Notes under the pieces: model-generated
Databases searched by the model: none
What the model saw: only the letters and a program-made list of their open reading frames with translations
Told to the model about the DNA's origin: nothing
Part shown: positions 17,459-26,871 of the stretch, one piece after another
How positions within the stretch are numbered: the first letter of the stretch is position 1
How the letters are laid out: each line of letters starts with the position of its first letter
Made by a program: the position numbers and the translations under genes
DNA from: Candidatus Saccharimonadota bacterium
Lineage (GTDB): Bacteria; Patescibacteriota; Saccharimonadia; Saccharimonadales; Saccharimonadaceae
Assembly: GCA_017460065.1 (NCBI GenBank)
Contig: JAFUBT010000002.1
Location: 124,001 to 188,000, forward strand
Length of the DNA: 64,000 nucleotides
Direction: 5' to 3'

Positions 17459-20400
17459 CACGTAGCGGATTCCTTAAGAAAACTAGCAGCATTTTAGGGT
17501 TAAGCCTTTTTGTTGGTTTATTTTTTACAAATAGCAGCTTTGCCTTCACTCCATCTGATGTCACCAAAAAAGCTTACATGTATGGACTCAAGCAATGCTA
17601 CGACAACGGAGCAATACGCAGCGCATATGCCAGCATTAAAGAATATTCTGGCGGCGCCAGCCTCTACGAGAAGAACGCAGTCAAAAATATACCTCTGCCG
17701 AATGGGTCGGCGTTTAACTCCTCATCTAAAACCGCCGCGGATTGCAAGGCGCTAATACAAGGAAGTGGCAAGCTGCAGAGCGCTTATGCGTTTATGGGGC
17801 ACCCTGCACCAGCCAGCGGCTCGCAGGACGTAGGAACTTTTCTGAAGACTTATGCCGGCTATACGGAAAAATCTGGCTCTGCCGCACAAAATGGTCGATG
17901 TGTCTTCTTTAAATTCCAGCACACTAGCGTTGCCCCGGGCGGAAAGACAACTACTGAGGATGTTAAGACTAATAAAATATGTTTCGAGAAGCTCGAAAAC
18001 GATGTCATAAAAAGCTCGCCCACAATAGTCGAGCATGAGGATGGCAGCGGCGGTTGGCGCGCTGTTGAAAAAACCGGCGGGTATATGGGCTACAAGGTTA
18101 GCACGCCCGCTCTAAAAATAGGCGGCGGAGGCGTTATTGAGATTTCGGGTACTCCAGGCGCTAAAATCAAGACGGCTGGTAGAAAAATCAATGACGTTAT
18201 TAGTGAGTTTGCTGAAAAATGGGAGTCAACCGACTTAAACTGGAACGAAGACTGTAAGAGTTCCGCCAGTAATCTTGGGAATTCCTGCACGAAGCACTCT
18301 ACGACCTATGAAGGTTCCGAAACACCACCCGCTGATAGTCTCGATGCCGCAACCGCAAGCTATTCAAATCCAGACGGGAACAAGGCTATCCGGAATTTAA
18401 TGGGCTGCGAAGAGGGGAAAGAGGACACTTGTATTGGAATCACTCGCGAAGAACGCGTCAGGGTCTATATGAATTATTTGACTAGTGTGCTCGGGGCGAA
18501 AGTTATGTGTAACCTCTCCCAGGAGCAAATTTCTGGCAATAGCTATGATGGCCCAATAAAATGGTTCGAGTCTGGCAAGACAACCTTAACGCAAAACTGC
18601 TACGTCCAGCCAAGTAATACTACGACACAACTCAATGGCATCGGCAACGGCCACTTCCAGTACCAGAGTATAAACTATAACGGCTTAATCGAATTCTTCA
18701 AAAATCCCGATATTACCGAATTAAGCGAACCTTCGGATGGTGGCGAAACGCAGCCCGACGAGGCAGTAAATAATCTAGATGGCGCCGACGCGAGTGGCAA
18801 GGAGCCATCCTGCTACGACAAGACCGGTGCGCTCGGCTGGGTGTTATGCCCAGTAACTATTGCTGCTGGCGAGTTCGTTGAAGCCTTCTACGGTAGTATG
18901 ATTCAGCCTTTCCTGCAAATCGACGTCGGGCTGTTTACGGATAGCAACCAAACGCTGTTTGGTGTCTGGCAAATTTTCCAAGGTTTTGCCAATATCGCCT
19001 TCGTGGCACTCTTCTTATTCGTGATTTTCTCACAGATTACTGGCTACGGTATTGATAATTATGGCATCAAAAAGACTCTCCCTCGCCTTATTCTTGGCGC
19101 CATCATGATAAACGCCTCATTCTTAATCTGTCAGCTGGCGGTTGAAGTTTCAAATATTCTAGGTATTGGCATCAGATCTCTCTTCGAGGGGATTCAGGTC
19201 GGTATTAGCGATATCGCCGTGCGCGGTACATCTGGTTCCGCCTCGACTGTCGGCACGATTGCTAGCGTCTCGCTCGGCGCCGGCGGATTAGCTATTGTCG
19301 TTGCCATTATAGCGGTCTTGATCAAAAACGCGGTTCTTGCACTTGACCGTATCGTTATATCTGTTCTATTAACAATCATCGTAGTGATAGTTGCTCTAAT
19401 TTTCTTGTTCGTGGTACTATCTCTGCGTTACGCGCTCGCAATACTCCTTGTTCTCGTGTCCCCACTTGCCTTTGTCTGTTATATGCTACCAAACACCAAA
19501 AAAGTCTTTGACCGCTGGTTGTCAATGTTCAAAGGCCTATTGCTTGCTTATCCGATTGTTAGTGCATTAGTATTCGGTGGAGAATTTATCGGCAAGCTTC
19601 TCTTAGCCTCGCAGCCCGCCGGAGCGGGTCATCCAGTTGTCCTCTTGCTTGCGGTCGCTATTATGGCAATCGCCCCCGTCTTTATGATCCCGACTGTACT
19701 TATGAAATCGCTTGGTGCTTTAAGTGGGGTTGCCGAACGTATGCGCGGCTATGCTAACAAGCTTAGTAGCAGCGCCGGTAAAGCAACCCAGCATGCCGTC
19801 AATCGCTCAGGCTTTAGTATGACTCAACAGGCGAGGGCGGCTGAACGTAATCGCCTAAAAACTCTTAGTAGAACGCAGTCTGCGATGAGGCGGTTAGAAG
19901 CAAAAAAGGCACGACAAGGTGGCGAATTGTCAAAATACGATCAGGAAGCGCTCAGGAAGCATCGAGCGAGCATCGCATCGTCGGAAGCACAGAATAGACG
20001 ACGCGACCAAGAGGCTTTTGATGATAGGAAGCTGACTTTTGCAGAGCGCTTTAGCAATATGTCTCCGGGCGACATCCTCAGTCTCGCCGACGACTTTAAC
20101 TCAAACTTCGTAGATCAATACGGAAACATTGATATGGCAGCAATTGTAGCGGCCGGAGATACGCTTCCAGATGCTGATCAAAAATATATTTTTACGAAGA
20201 AGCTTCTGGAGTACGACACTTTTACCAATCACCTCAAAGGCAATGCGGAAGATCGTGGCCGTATCGCACAAATGGCCACCAAGGACGATAATCGAAGCCT
20301 CGCAAACTTTGCCTTAGCAAAGCAAATTCGCAAAATAAGCGCAGATAAAAATGCGGAACAGCCTAACGTATTATTCTCCGATGCCTCTATGGCGGACAAG

Positions 20401-21003
20401 ATTGCTGGTATTGGTACGGCAGCGATGGCGAACGCCGATAAGGATATGTATAAGATTCCCGGCATCAGCGATAAGCTCTCGAACGAACAGATCACTACTG
20501 GCCTCGCTAGTGGCTACAGCGGCTCAACCGCTTCTGAATTCAATAATATGTTGAGTAGTATTGACGACGGTAGAAGGATGCAGATTTCTCGTAATATGGG
20601 GACCGACGCAATGGGTGGCCTAACCGCGGATTCTCTTACTGCACTTACTGGTATTGATGCAAGTCAAACCGACGCAAGCGGCAACTATACCCAAGATCAA
20701 ATTGATGCATTTAGGTCGCACTTTGATGAAGCGACACTTGCTCGCTTATCGCAACCGAGCGGTTCAGAAGCATTGTCTAATATGAGCCCACAGGTAATTC
20801 GTGCCCTTGGCCTCAATGTTGTCCAGCCATCTAGTCAGAATGCCAGTGCTAGTCAAACCGATGCCACTGTCCTTAATGTCCGCGAGGCGACACAAGCGTC
20901 CACAAACCCGTCTCCGACCTCGGCTAATCCTGCCAATGCTAACGGTCAAAACCAGCCGCCTCAACCCCCTCGCGATCCCGACGACGCCGCGCCAACTAGC
21001 TAG
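17455..21003 (+). CDS. VirB6/TrbL-like type IV secretion membrane protein
   Basis: An 1182-residue protein. It has a signal peptide (SILGLSLFVGLFFTNSSFAF), a Cys-containing outside domain (to about residue 450), then about seven membrane helices (about 480-760) with the VirB6-like block LRYALAILLVLVSPLAFVCY and a VFDRWLSMF segment, and finally a long soluble tail (about 760-1182) rich in Gln/Ala/Asp and ending in Pro/Asp. VirB6-type proteins form the inner-membrane part of type IV secretion channels. The fusion of a large secreted N-terminus, polytopic core and long cytoplasmic tail is unlike classical VirB6 (about 300 residues). No VirB4/VirD4 ATPase is in the window. Confidence 0.75.
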   Translation: MTRSGFLKKTSSILGLSLFVGLFFTNSSFAFTPSDVTKKAYMYGLKQCYDNGAIRSAYASIKEYSGGASLYEKNAVKNIPLPNGSAFNSSSKTAADCKALIQGSGKLQSAYAFMGHPAPASGSQDVGTFLKTYAGYTEKSGSAAQNGRCVFFKFQHTSVAPGGKTTTEDVKTNKICFEKLENDVIKSSPTIVEHEDGSGGWRAVEKTGGYMGYKVSTPALKIGGGGVIEISGTPGAKIKTAGRKINDVISEFAEKWESTDLNWNEDCKSSASNLGNSCTKHSTTYEGSETPPADSLDAATASYSNPDGNKAIRNLMGCEEGKEDTCIGITREERVRVYMNYLTSVLGAKVMCNLSQEQISGNSYDGPIKWFESGKTTLTQNCYVQPSNTTTQLNGIGNGHFQYQSINYNGLIEFFKNPDITELSEPSDGGETQPDEAVNNLDGADASGKEPSCYDKTGALGWVLCPVTIAAGEFVEAFYGSMIQPFLQIDVGLFTDSNQTLFGVWQIFQGFANIAFVALFLFVIFSQITGYGIDNYGIKKTLPRLILGAIMINASFLICQLAVEVSNILGIGIRSLFEGIQVGISDIAVRGTSGSASTVGTIASVSLGAGGLAIVVAIIAVLIKNAVLALDRIVISVLLTIIVVIVALIFLFVVLSLRYALAILLVLVSPLAFVCYMLPNTKKVFDRWLSMFKGLLLAYPIVSALVFGGEFIGKLLLASQPAGAGHPVVLLLAVAIMAIAPVFMIPTVLMKSLGALSGVAERMRGYANKLSSSAGKATQHAVNRSGFSMTQQARAAERNRLKTLSRTQSAMRRLEAKKARQGGELSKYDQEALRKHRASIASSEAQNRRRDQEAFDDRKLTFAERFSNMSPGDILSLADDFNSNFVDQYGNIDMAAIVAAGDTLPDADQKYIFTKKLLEYDTFTNHLKGNAEDRGRIAQMATKDDNRSLANFALAKQIRKISADKNAEQPNVLFSDASMADKIAGIGTAAMANADKDMYKIPGISDKLSNEQITTGLASGYSGSTASEFNNMLSSIDDGRRMQISRNMGTDAMGGLTADSLTALTGIDASQTDASGNYTQDQIDAFRSHFDEATLARLSQPSGSEALSNMSPQVIRALGLNVVQPSSQNASASQTDATVLNVREATQASTNPSPTSANPANANGQNQPPQPPRDPDDAAPTS

Positions 21004-21778
21004 TTTTGCAAGCGCGTAGTAACTGCTCAAAGAGCATCGCCACGGTTAATGGCCCAACGCCGCCCACGCGTGGCGTTAGGGTTAAATCGTCACGCGTATC
21101 GCGTACGTTTTCGTCCAGGTCACCTCGGATAATGCCATTTTCGCTGGCGGTTCCTGCGTCAACGACAATCGCTCCTTGCTTTAACATTGAGCTCTTGATT
21201 AGCCCAGGCACGCCCGTTGCAGCCACGACTAAATCATAATCTACTAGTGCTGCCAAGTCATCACCCTTGTCGAAGACGGTGACGTCATAATTCGACTCGC
21301 GCCACATCCGCGCTAGCGGCGCGCCGACTAGCTTTCCGTGGCCGACAATTGCGATTTTCTGTTTCGTCAAATCAATATTGTAGCCATTCAGCAGCCAGTG
21401 AATCGCCATGGCGGTCGCCGTGTCACTGTCGCCGCGTAGACCGTCCACGTCCTTTGTCGGCGGGATTAATTCAATAAGTTCATTACTCAAGTTTGTTAGC
21501 GGCAGCTGGATAATCATGCCTTGCGTCGCTTCGTCTGCGGCGGCTTGGCGCAGGGCAGCGGTAGCACTATCTGCTTTAAGTCGCGTCGCTGTTACCTCAA
21601 TCCCGAGGTCGGCACCGTAGTTTTGCTTCAGCTGCATGTATTTGGCAATCACTGGGCTATCGTTATCGTAAAAAATCGCTAAACGCGGAAAAATCTTCCG
21701 TGCGCGCAACTGCCGCACTCGTCGTGCTTGGCCCTCTTTGATATACCCGACTAACTCGCGTCCGCTTAGTTCTTTCAT
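20996..21778 (-). CDS. folD: Methylenetetrahydrofolate dehydrogenase/cyclohydrolase
   Basis: A 260-residue bifunctional enzyme that interconverts 5,10-methylene- and 10-formyl-tetrahydrofolate with NADP. It has the YMQLK element (Tyr and catalytic Lys), QLPL, KDVDGL, the Rossmann motif GHGKLVGAPLARM and the C-terminal PRVGGVGPLTVAML. It is slightly shorter than the usual 280-300 residues. Its start overlaps the murB stop by four bases, and its 3' end overlaps the convergent VirB6-like gene by eight. Confidence 0.94.
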   Translation of the reverse strand: MKELSGRELVGYIKEGQARRVRQLRARKIFPRLAIFYDNDSPVIAKYMQLKQNYGADLGIEVTATRLKADSATAALRQAAADEATQGMIIQLPLTNLSNELIELIPPTKDVDGLRGDSDTATAMAIHWLLNGYNIDLTKQKIAIVGHGKLVGAPLARMWRESNYDVTVFDKGDDLAALVDYDLVVAATGVPGLIKSSMLKQGAIVVDAGTASENGIIRGDLDENVRDTRDDLTLTPRVGGVGPLTVAMLFEQLLRACKTS

Positions 21779-22806
21779 GCGTCGCCCAGCTCCATCGGTT
21801 CCTGCTCAAGCCGGTAGCCGAATTTTGCTTCGACTGCATCAATTACTGCTTGGCGTGCTTTCGCAAGGTCCGCATAGCTGGCGGCGTGGTCGTTGATCAA
21901 GACTAGTGCCGCTTTGTCGGACACGCGCATGCCATAAAATTCTTTACCTTTCAGTCCGGCGTTTTCGATTAGCCAGCCACTTGGTATTTTGCCGCCTTCC
22001 CAGACCGGGATGCCTTTAGCTGCCGCCTCTGCCGCCTTCGCTTCGTCTAGATAGACATTTTTGAAAAACGAACCAGCCGAGGCTTCCTTAGCCGGATTTG
22101 GCAACTTGCTTGCTCGAATTTCTGCTACTGCGTCACGAATCACCTGCGGCGTGAAATTTGTTATTTCACGCTCGTCCAAATAAGTCTGCAGGGAAGTGTA
22201 GAATGGGGGTTGCAGCCAAGTTTTGTTTAGTTCTAGCGTGACGCTACTAATGAAATATCGCCCCACACCATCGCCGCTATTGAAGACGCTGTGTCGATAA
22301 CCTAGATCCAGCTCGTCCGCCATCATGTGCTTAAAACAGTTATCTTGATAGTCGTAAACACAGACCGCATGCAACACTTGCTTCGTTTCTTGTCCGTAGG
22401 CGCCGACATTTTGCACCGGCATTGCCCCAACTGTGCCCGGAATTTTTGACAAGGCCTCAATCCCGGAATAGCCGTAGCTTTCGCCGTTCCATAATTTCAC
22501 ACTGTATTCTACTAAATCGTCCAGCAGTTCGCCGCTTTTGGCGCAGAGTCGGATAGATTGTTCGTCACTATCAATTACATAAATGCCGCGCAATTTATTA
22601 ACCAGTACGGCGCCATTGAAGCCACCATCGCGCCCAATCACGTTGCTGCCGCCACCCAAAATATAAGTCGGCAGATTTTGCTCCCGCGCGAATTTATAAG
22701 CTTCTGCTAAATCCTTATCTTCCTCGATGTCTATTACGTAGCGTGCCGCTCCGCCTAGTCGCATCGTGGTTAATTCTGCTATAGCTATATTTTCGCGAAT
22801 TTTCAT
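21775..22806 (-). CDS. murB: UDP-N-acetylenolpyruvoylglucosamine reductase
   Basis: A 343-residue FAD enzyme reducing the MurA product to UDP-MurNAc. Motifs include TTMRLGGAARY, YILGGGSNVI, the FAD/substrate loop IPGTVGAMPVQNVGAYGQE, the catalytic Ser in ASAGSFFKN and the closing Glu region. Length and C-terminus fit the E. coli-type MurB. A TATAAT box (22813-22818) ends six bases before the ATG, so the murB-folD mRNA should be leaderless. murA is elsewhere in the window, so the pathway is split. Confidence 0.96.
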   Translation of the reverse strand: MKIRENIAIAELTTMRLGGAARYVIDIEEDKDLAEAYKFAREQNLPTYILGGGSNVIGRDGGFNGAVLVNKLRGIYVIDSDEQSIRLCAKSGELLDDLVEYSVKLWNGESYGYSGIEALSKIPGTVGAMPVQNVGAYGQETKQVLHAVCVYDYQDNCFKHMMADELDLGYRHSVFNSGDGVGRYFISSVTLELNKTWLQPPFYTSLQTYLDEREITNFTPQVIRDAVAEIRASKLPNPAKEASAGSFFKNVYLDEAKAAEAAAKGIPVWEGGKIPSGWLIENAGLKGKEFYGMRVSDKAALVLINDHAASYADLAKARQAVIDAVEAKFGYRLEQEPMELGDA

Positions 22807-22812
22807 AACTAA

Positions 22813-22818
22813 ATTATA
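22813..22818 (-). promoter_or_regulatory. -10 box of murB (leaderless)
   Basis: Minus-strand TGGTATAAT followed by six bases (TTAGTT) and the murB ATG; the expected start of transcription is the A of the start codon. Confidence 0.65.
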
Positions 22819-22862
22819 CCATGGGGCGCATATTAATTTTCATGTTAAAATATAAGATACAA

Positions 22863-22939
22863 GCTCCCGTAGCTCAGCTGGATAGAGCGTCAGGTTCCGG
22901 TCCTGAAGGTCGCACGTTCGAATCGTGTCGGGAGTACCA
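22863..22939 (+). tRNA. tRNA-Arg (CCG)
   Basis: Acceptor GCTCCCG/CGGGAGT (G-U at the first pair), anticodon stem CAGG/CCTG with loop TTCCGGT (anticodon CCG), T-loop GTTCGAATC, encoded CCA. Confidence 0.94.
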
Positions 22940-22946
22940 GTTTTTG

Positions 22947-22973
22947 CCCGCAGTCCATACCGCGGGATTTTTT
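22947..22973 (+). terminator. Terminator after tRNA-Arg
   Basis: CCCGC/GCGGG stem followed by ATTTTTT, eight bases after the tRNA CCA. Confidence 0.75.
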
Positions 22974-23020
22974 ATATAGCCCTTTTTGGTCAGGATTCCT
23001 GACCAAAAACACCTATATAG
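22974..23020. repeat. Palindromic repeat element, copy 1
   Basis: Core GGTCAGGA-T-TCCTGACC flanked by TTTTT on the left and AAAAA on the right, inside outer arms TATAG and CTATA. The same core with a central A occurs at 28570-28592. It may be a bidirectional terminator or a small REP/MITE-like element. Confidence 0.7.
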
Positions 23021-23094
23021 AAAAATAATAAGTACCTCGGCGGCCCCCAAAAAAATCTTCCATCTCGTCGACAGGCGACGAGCGGCAGCTGAAA

Positions 23095-25488
23095 TTAACT
23101 CATATCTTCGGCTCGAATCATCGCCGCATTAATATGAATCGTGCCTCCAGCGCTCACCGTACCAGCCAAAACTGCTTTTGCAATAATATTCTCAATCGTA
23201 CTCTGAACCACGCGACGCATCGGCCTTGCCCCCATCTGCGGGTTGTAGCCACGACTTACAAGAATCTGCTTTGCGTCATCATTAACATCGACAGTAATCT
23301 TCTGCGGTTCAAGGGACTTATTGACAGCCTGCAATACTAAATCAAAAATCTGCCCCAAATCTTCCATCGATAACGGCCTAAAAATACAAATTTCATCAAA
23401 ACGGTTCAGGAACTCCGGCTTAAACTCGCCGCTAGCAATCAAGTCGTTCGTCATTTGCTCTTTGAGGTTATCAAAATTATCGCCCCGGTCAATAAACGTT
23501 CGCACTCGGTCGGCCCCCGCATTGCTCGTTGCAACCACAATCGTATCGCGGAAGCTCACCTCGCGGTTCTTAATATCACGCAAAACACCTTCATCGAGTA
23601 GCTGCAACAGGGTAGTTAATACTTTGGGGTGAGCCTTTTCGATTTCATCCAGCAGCACGACTGCAAACGGCCGCTTCATAACCTGCGCCGTTAGGCTATG
23701 TTCGTTTTCGGCGCCGTCGGCAATTAAACGCTCAACGCTATCCTCAGTTACGTACTCGTTCAAATCTATGCGAATCATTGTCCCCTCGCCTTGGAAGTAG
23801 ACATCACTAATCGCTTTCGCGAGCTCGGTTTTGCCTACGCCAGTTGGCCCCAAGAAGAGAAAAGTCCCAATTGGCCGGTTCTCATTGCGCACGCCTGCCG
23901 CCGAGCGTCGCAGTGCATTCGACACCGCCCGCACGGCTTTCTGTTGGCCAATCATTCGTTCATGAATCAAGGCTTCCATATTCAGCAAGCGTTGGCGTTC
24001 GTAGTCGTCTTGCGAGGCTTGCATTTTAATGCCGTAAGTTTTCTCGATAGCGAGTTGTACTGATTCGGCTGTCACCGAGCCGTCTTGCGCAAAACCCGCC
24101 GCTGCTTCGAGTAAGTTCAACGCTCGCCCCGGCATTACCATGTCGTGAATGTATTTTTCGCTCAGGCGATAGGCTTCTTTTAGCGCCCAAATCGTGAAAA
24201 CAACATTGTGTTCGTATTCAAAATATGGCACGCGGTCCTGTAGAATTCGCATGGTCTCGGCCGGTGTGGACGGTGCAACCATGATTTTGTTCAGCGCATT
24301 CGTTAGTTGGCTATTCTTGGCCTCAATTTCCAAAAAGCGTTGCTGCTCCATGGTTAGAATCATCCGTAGTTTGCCGGCTTGAATCACTGGTAGAATCACC
24401 TTTGAAATATCTACCGATCCTACTCCCTCCTCGAAGAACATTTGTGCATTATCTAGCCACAAAATCACATTCTTTGCCGCATAGGCTTCGTTCATAATTT
24501 GCATCACAATCCGTTCGAGCTCACCACGCTCACTCGCCGCACTCACGAGCACTGAAGCATCTAACTTGAATACCTGACGGTATTTTAACTTGCCAGGGAT
24601 TTTGCTGTCCGCATTGAGTAGTTCCGCCGCAAAGGCATTCACGATAGTTTTGCGCCCGCTACCTTCTGCGCCAATCAGTGCAGCGTTTTGACGGCCACCG
24701 TGCGAGAAGATCCGCACCATTTCATCGATTACTTCCTGACTCGAAGCTTGATTAACCATGATATGCGCGCCCTCAATGGTCTGCGAAATATTCTGCGCAA
24801 AACGCTGCAACAGTGGCGTGTAGCCAAAACTCAAATCACGCCCCAGACCACCGGTGCGACGCGGTTGTTTCATGCCTTTGACGACGCCGTGCAGATAATT
24901 GTACCAACGCACGCCATCGTACAAGTCTGCCATCTCGAGCTTCATGGCGCGCAGGATTTCGTCGTGGCGCGGGTTGCATTCAACAATCGCCAAAGCCAGC
25001 ACGCCGCCCGAAATATGTTGCGACTGCGTCAATTCGCGCACTTCGTAGGCTTTTGCAAAGACCTCGTCGGTAGTCAGCTCCACGCCCTTCGCAAAGCCTT
25101 CAATAAATTCTGGCAGCATCCCGTAACGATTCGCTAAGAACCGGCCGCTCACTGTATTGCTGGCCGCTTGCGCGAGGCTCTGCACGGTCGCCTTGCGCGG
25201 AATCCCCGCCAAGCAACGCCGCGAAATTATATTATTGATGTCGTCTTCGTTGCGCGTCGGTAGCGGTAGGAGTTCGTTGCGCACCCAAACCAGGAACATC
25301 CAAATCGTCACTGCTGCCCCAGCAAACAGCCAACCCAGAGCACTACCGCGGTCCAGAATAATGAAAGCGAACACGAAACCCGCCACGACGCATACTCCCA
25401 GCAATAGCCGGAGCGCCTTTTGGTCAAAAACCTGTGCGATGCGCGCTTCTTTTGCTCGGACGTGGTTGTGGTTGAATTTCGTTATCAT
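23095..25488 (-). CDS. Membrane-anchored Clp-family AAA+ ATPase
   Basis: A 797-residue ClpC/ClpB-like unfoldase. The N-terminus has two membrane helices (about 27-70) in place of the usual start. AAA domain 1 has an altered Walker A, GAEGSGRKT, with an extra residue before the Lys-Thr, and Walker B-like ILWLDNAQMF. AAA domain 2 is canonical: GPTGVGKT, VVLLDEIEKAHP, sensor ATSNAG and GARPMRR. Such membrane-tethered Clp proteins occur in Saccharibacteria and relatives; they probably disassemble or deliver membrane substrates. No ClpP tripeptide was identified. It overlaps the upstream membrane gene by four bases. Confidence 0.87.
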   Translation of the reverse strand: MITKFNHNHVRAKEARIAQVFDQKALRLLLGVCVVAGFVFAFIILDRGSALGWLFAGAAVTIWMFLVWVRNELLPLPTRNEDDINNIISRRCLAGIPRKATVQSLAQAASNTVSGRFLANRYGMLPEFIEGFAKGVELTTDEVFAKAYEVRELTQSQHISGGVLALAIVECNPRHDEILRAMKLEMADLYDGVRWYNYLHGVVKGMKQPRRTGGLGRDLSFGYTPLLQRFAQNISQTIEGAHIMVNQASSQEVIDEMVRIFSHGGRQNAALIGAEGSGRKTIVNAFAAELLNADSKIPGKLKYRQVFKLDASVLVSAASERGELERIVMQIMNEAYAAKNVILWLDNAQMFFEEGVGSVDISKVILPVIQAGKLRMILTMEQQRFLEIEAKNSQLTNALNKIMVAPSTPAETMRILQDRVPYFEYEHNVVFTIWALKEAYRLSEKYIHDMVMPGRALNLLEAAAGFAQDGSVTAESVQLAIEKTYGIKMQASQDDYERQRLLNMEALIHERMIGQQKAVRAVSNALRRSAAGVRNENRPIGTFLFLGPTGVGKTELAKAISDVYFQGEGTMIRIDLNEYVTEDSVERLIADGAENEHSLTAQVMKRPFAVVLLDEIEKAHPKVLTTLLQLLDEGVLRDIKNREVSFRDTIVVATSNAGADRVRTFIDRGDNFDNLKEQMTNDLIASGEFKPEFLNRFDEICIFRPLSMEDLGQIFDLVLQAVNKSLEPQKITVDVNDDAKQILVSRGYNPQMGARPMRRVVQSTIENIIAKAVLAGTVSAGGTIHINAAMIRAEDMS

Positions 25489-25868
25489 AGTTTAACTCCC
25501 ATGACGCACAATACGACGCAGACAACTGGTATTAATGGAATGAGTGGCCAAATTAGCACTAGTATCAAGCTTAACGCGGCTTCGGCGACGATAGCGATTG
25601 TGCCGAAGAATAAGATACCCAGCCGGACAATTGCCCCGATGCAGCGCGAGAGCAACCGATCAAAGAAATTCGCCAGCATACTTGCTGGGTCGCTGGCGTC
25701 AGTGCGCTGCGCGGAGATTTGGCGAAACGGCGCAAATAACGTTTTAATGAGTTGTGAAATCGAAAAGAAATCAGCGGCGTTACGCAATTTATCAATCAAC
25801 TTGCGCGCAAACAGTCCCCACCCCCGCGTGTACCACCACTTCAAAAAGTCGACAATCAGCATAAGCAT
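25485..25868 (-). CDS. Small membrane protein coupled to Clp ATPase
   Basis: A 127-residue protein with an amphipathic, basic N-terminal half (FLKWWYTRGWGLFARKL) and two membrane helices in the C-terminal half (about 75-120). I do not know its family. Its stop overlaps the start of the membrane-anchored Clp ATPase (four bases), which implies that the two proteins form one membrane complex; that is inference. The internal ATG two codons downstream is an equal start candidate. Confidence 0.75.
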   Translation of the reverse strand: MLMLIVDFLKWWYTRGWGLFARKLIDKLRNAADFFSISQLIKTLFAPFRQISAQRTDASDPASMLANFFDRLLSRCIGAIVRLGILFFGTIAIVAEAALSLILVLIWPLIPLIPVVCVVLCVMGVKL

Positions 25869-25988
25869 ATTATACCATCCGGTGCTTGTTTGCGCATCCT
25901 GCGCGCCCGCATCGCCTACCAGAACTTAACCCGCATCACCTACCAGAGTTTAACTCGCATCGCCCAAGGTGGTATAATAATCCTAGTT

Positions 25989-26065
25989 GCGCCTGTAGCT
26001 CAGTGGATTAGAGCACTAGTCTTCGGAACTAGGTGTCGCAGGTTCGAATCCTGCCAGGCGTACCA
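25989..26065 (+). tRNA. tRNA-Arg (TCG)
   Basis: Acceptor GCGCCTG/CAGGCGT, anticodon stem CTAGT/ACTAG with loop CTTCGGA (anticodon TCG), T-loop GTTCGAATC, encoded CCA. Confidence 0.94.
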
Positions 26066-26205
26066 GCGAAGGTACGGAGTAGTGGCTCCGTTTTTTTCGT
26101 AGGATTTGCTTATAGTAGCGTAATCACGTAAAATATAAGCGGAATAGTGTGTATTTTGGCCGGGCTCACAGATTTTTCTCTAATACAAAATACCATTTCT
26201 CCGCA

Positions 26206-26871
26206 ATGCCCATTGAAGTCAAAAACATCCATAAAAAACTTGGCAAGAACATCATTCTTGCAGATGCTAGTATCGAAATCGCGGACGGCGATAGGGCTGC
26301 TATTGTAGGGCCAACTGGCTGTGGCAAAAGTACATTTCTCAATCTTCTATCTGGCCTAGATCGGCCCGACTCTGGCATGATTAAGATTGATGAAACGGTG
26401 ATTACTAAGTGTCGACAAAATCAGTTAGCCAGAATACGTGCTGACAAAATCGGTTTTGTTTTTCAATCATATTATTTGCAGCCACATTTGACTGTGCTGG
26501 AGAACGTCAAAATCCCCAGTTTTGTCTCGAAGAAGACCACTCCAGCGGAATACGATAAGCGCGCCCGTCATCTGCTGGAGCTGGTTGGGCTCAAAGACAA
26601 AATTCACGCAATACCGTCCGTGCTATCGGGCGGAGAAACGCAACGCGTTGCAATAGCGCGCGCATTGATCAACTACCCCAAGTATATTTTTGCCGACGAG
26701 CCAACCGGCAGTCTCGACCGAGCGGCTGCGCAAAACGTCCTGGACATCATCACGGGACTACAAGAGCGTTTCGGCTGTACGCTGCTAATCGTTACCCATG
26801 ATCCATTTGTGGCTGGGCAAATGCGCCGCCGTATCACAATAGATAACGGGAGGTTAATTAATGCGGATTAG
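26206..26871 (+). CDS. ABC transporter ATPase, LolD/MacB/FtsE type
   Basis: A 221-residue nucleotide-binding subunit with Walker A GPTGCGKST, Q-loop FVFQSYYLQPHLT, signature LSGGETQ, Walker B YIFADEPT and switch His in VTHD. It overlaps the FtsX-like permease by about ten bases; together they make a MacB/LolCDE-type mechanotransmission exporter. The start is uncertain. MPIEVKN at 26206 fits the family N-terminus, while a GTG at 26149 would add 19 residues and lies 14 bases after a TAAAAT box. No ribosome site is seen at either. Confidence 0.93.
   Translation: MPIEVKNIHKKLGKNIILADASIEIADGDRAAIVGPTGCGKSTFLNLLSGLDRPDSGMIKIDETVITKCRQNQLARIRADKIGFVFQSYYLQPHLTVLENVKIPSFVSKKTTPAEYDKRARHLLELVGLKDKIHAIPSVLSGGETQRVAIARALINYPKYIFADEPTGSLDRAAAQNVLDIITGLQERFGCTLLIVTHDPFVAGQMRRRITIDNGRLINAD

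Noticed and set aside
25890-26102. 70-residue frame over the tRNA-Arg gene
   Set aside because: It reads through a tRNA.
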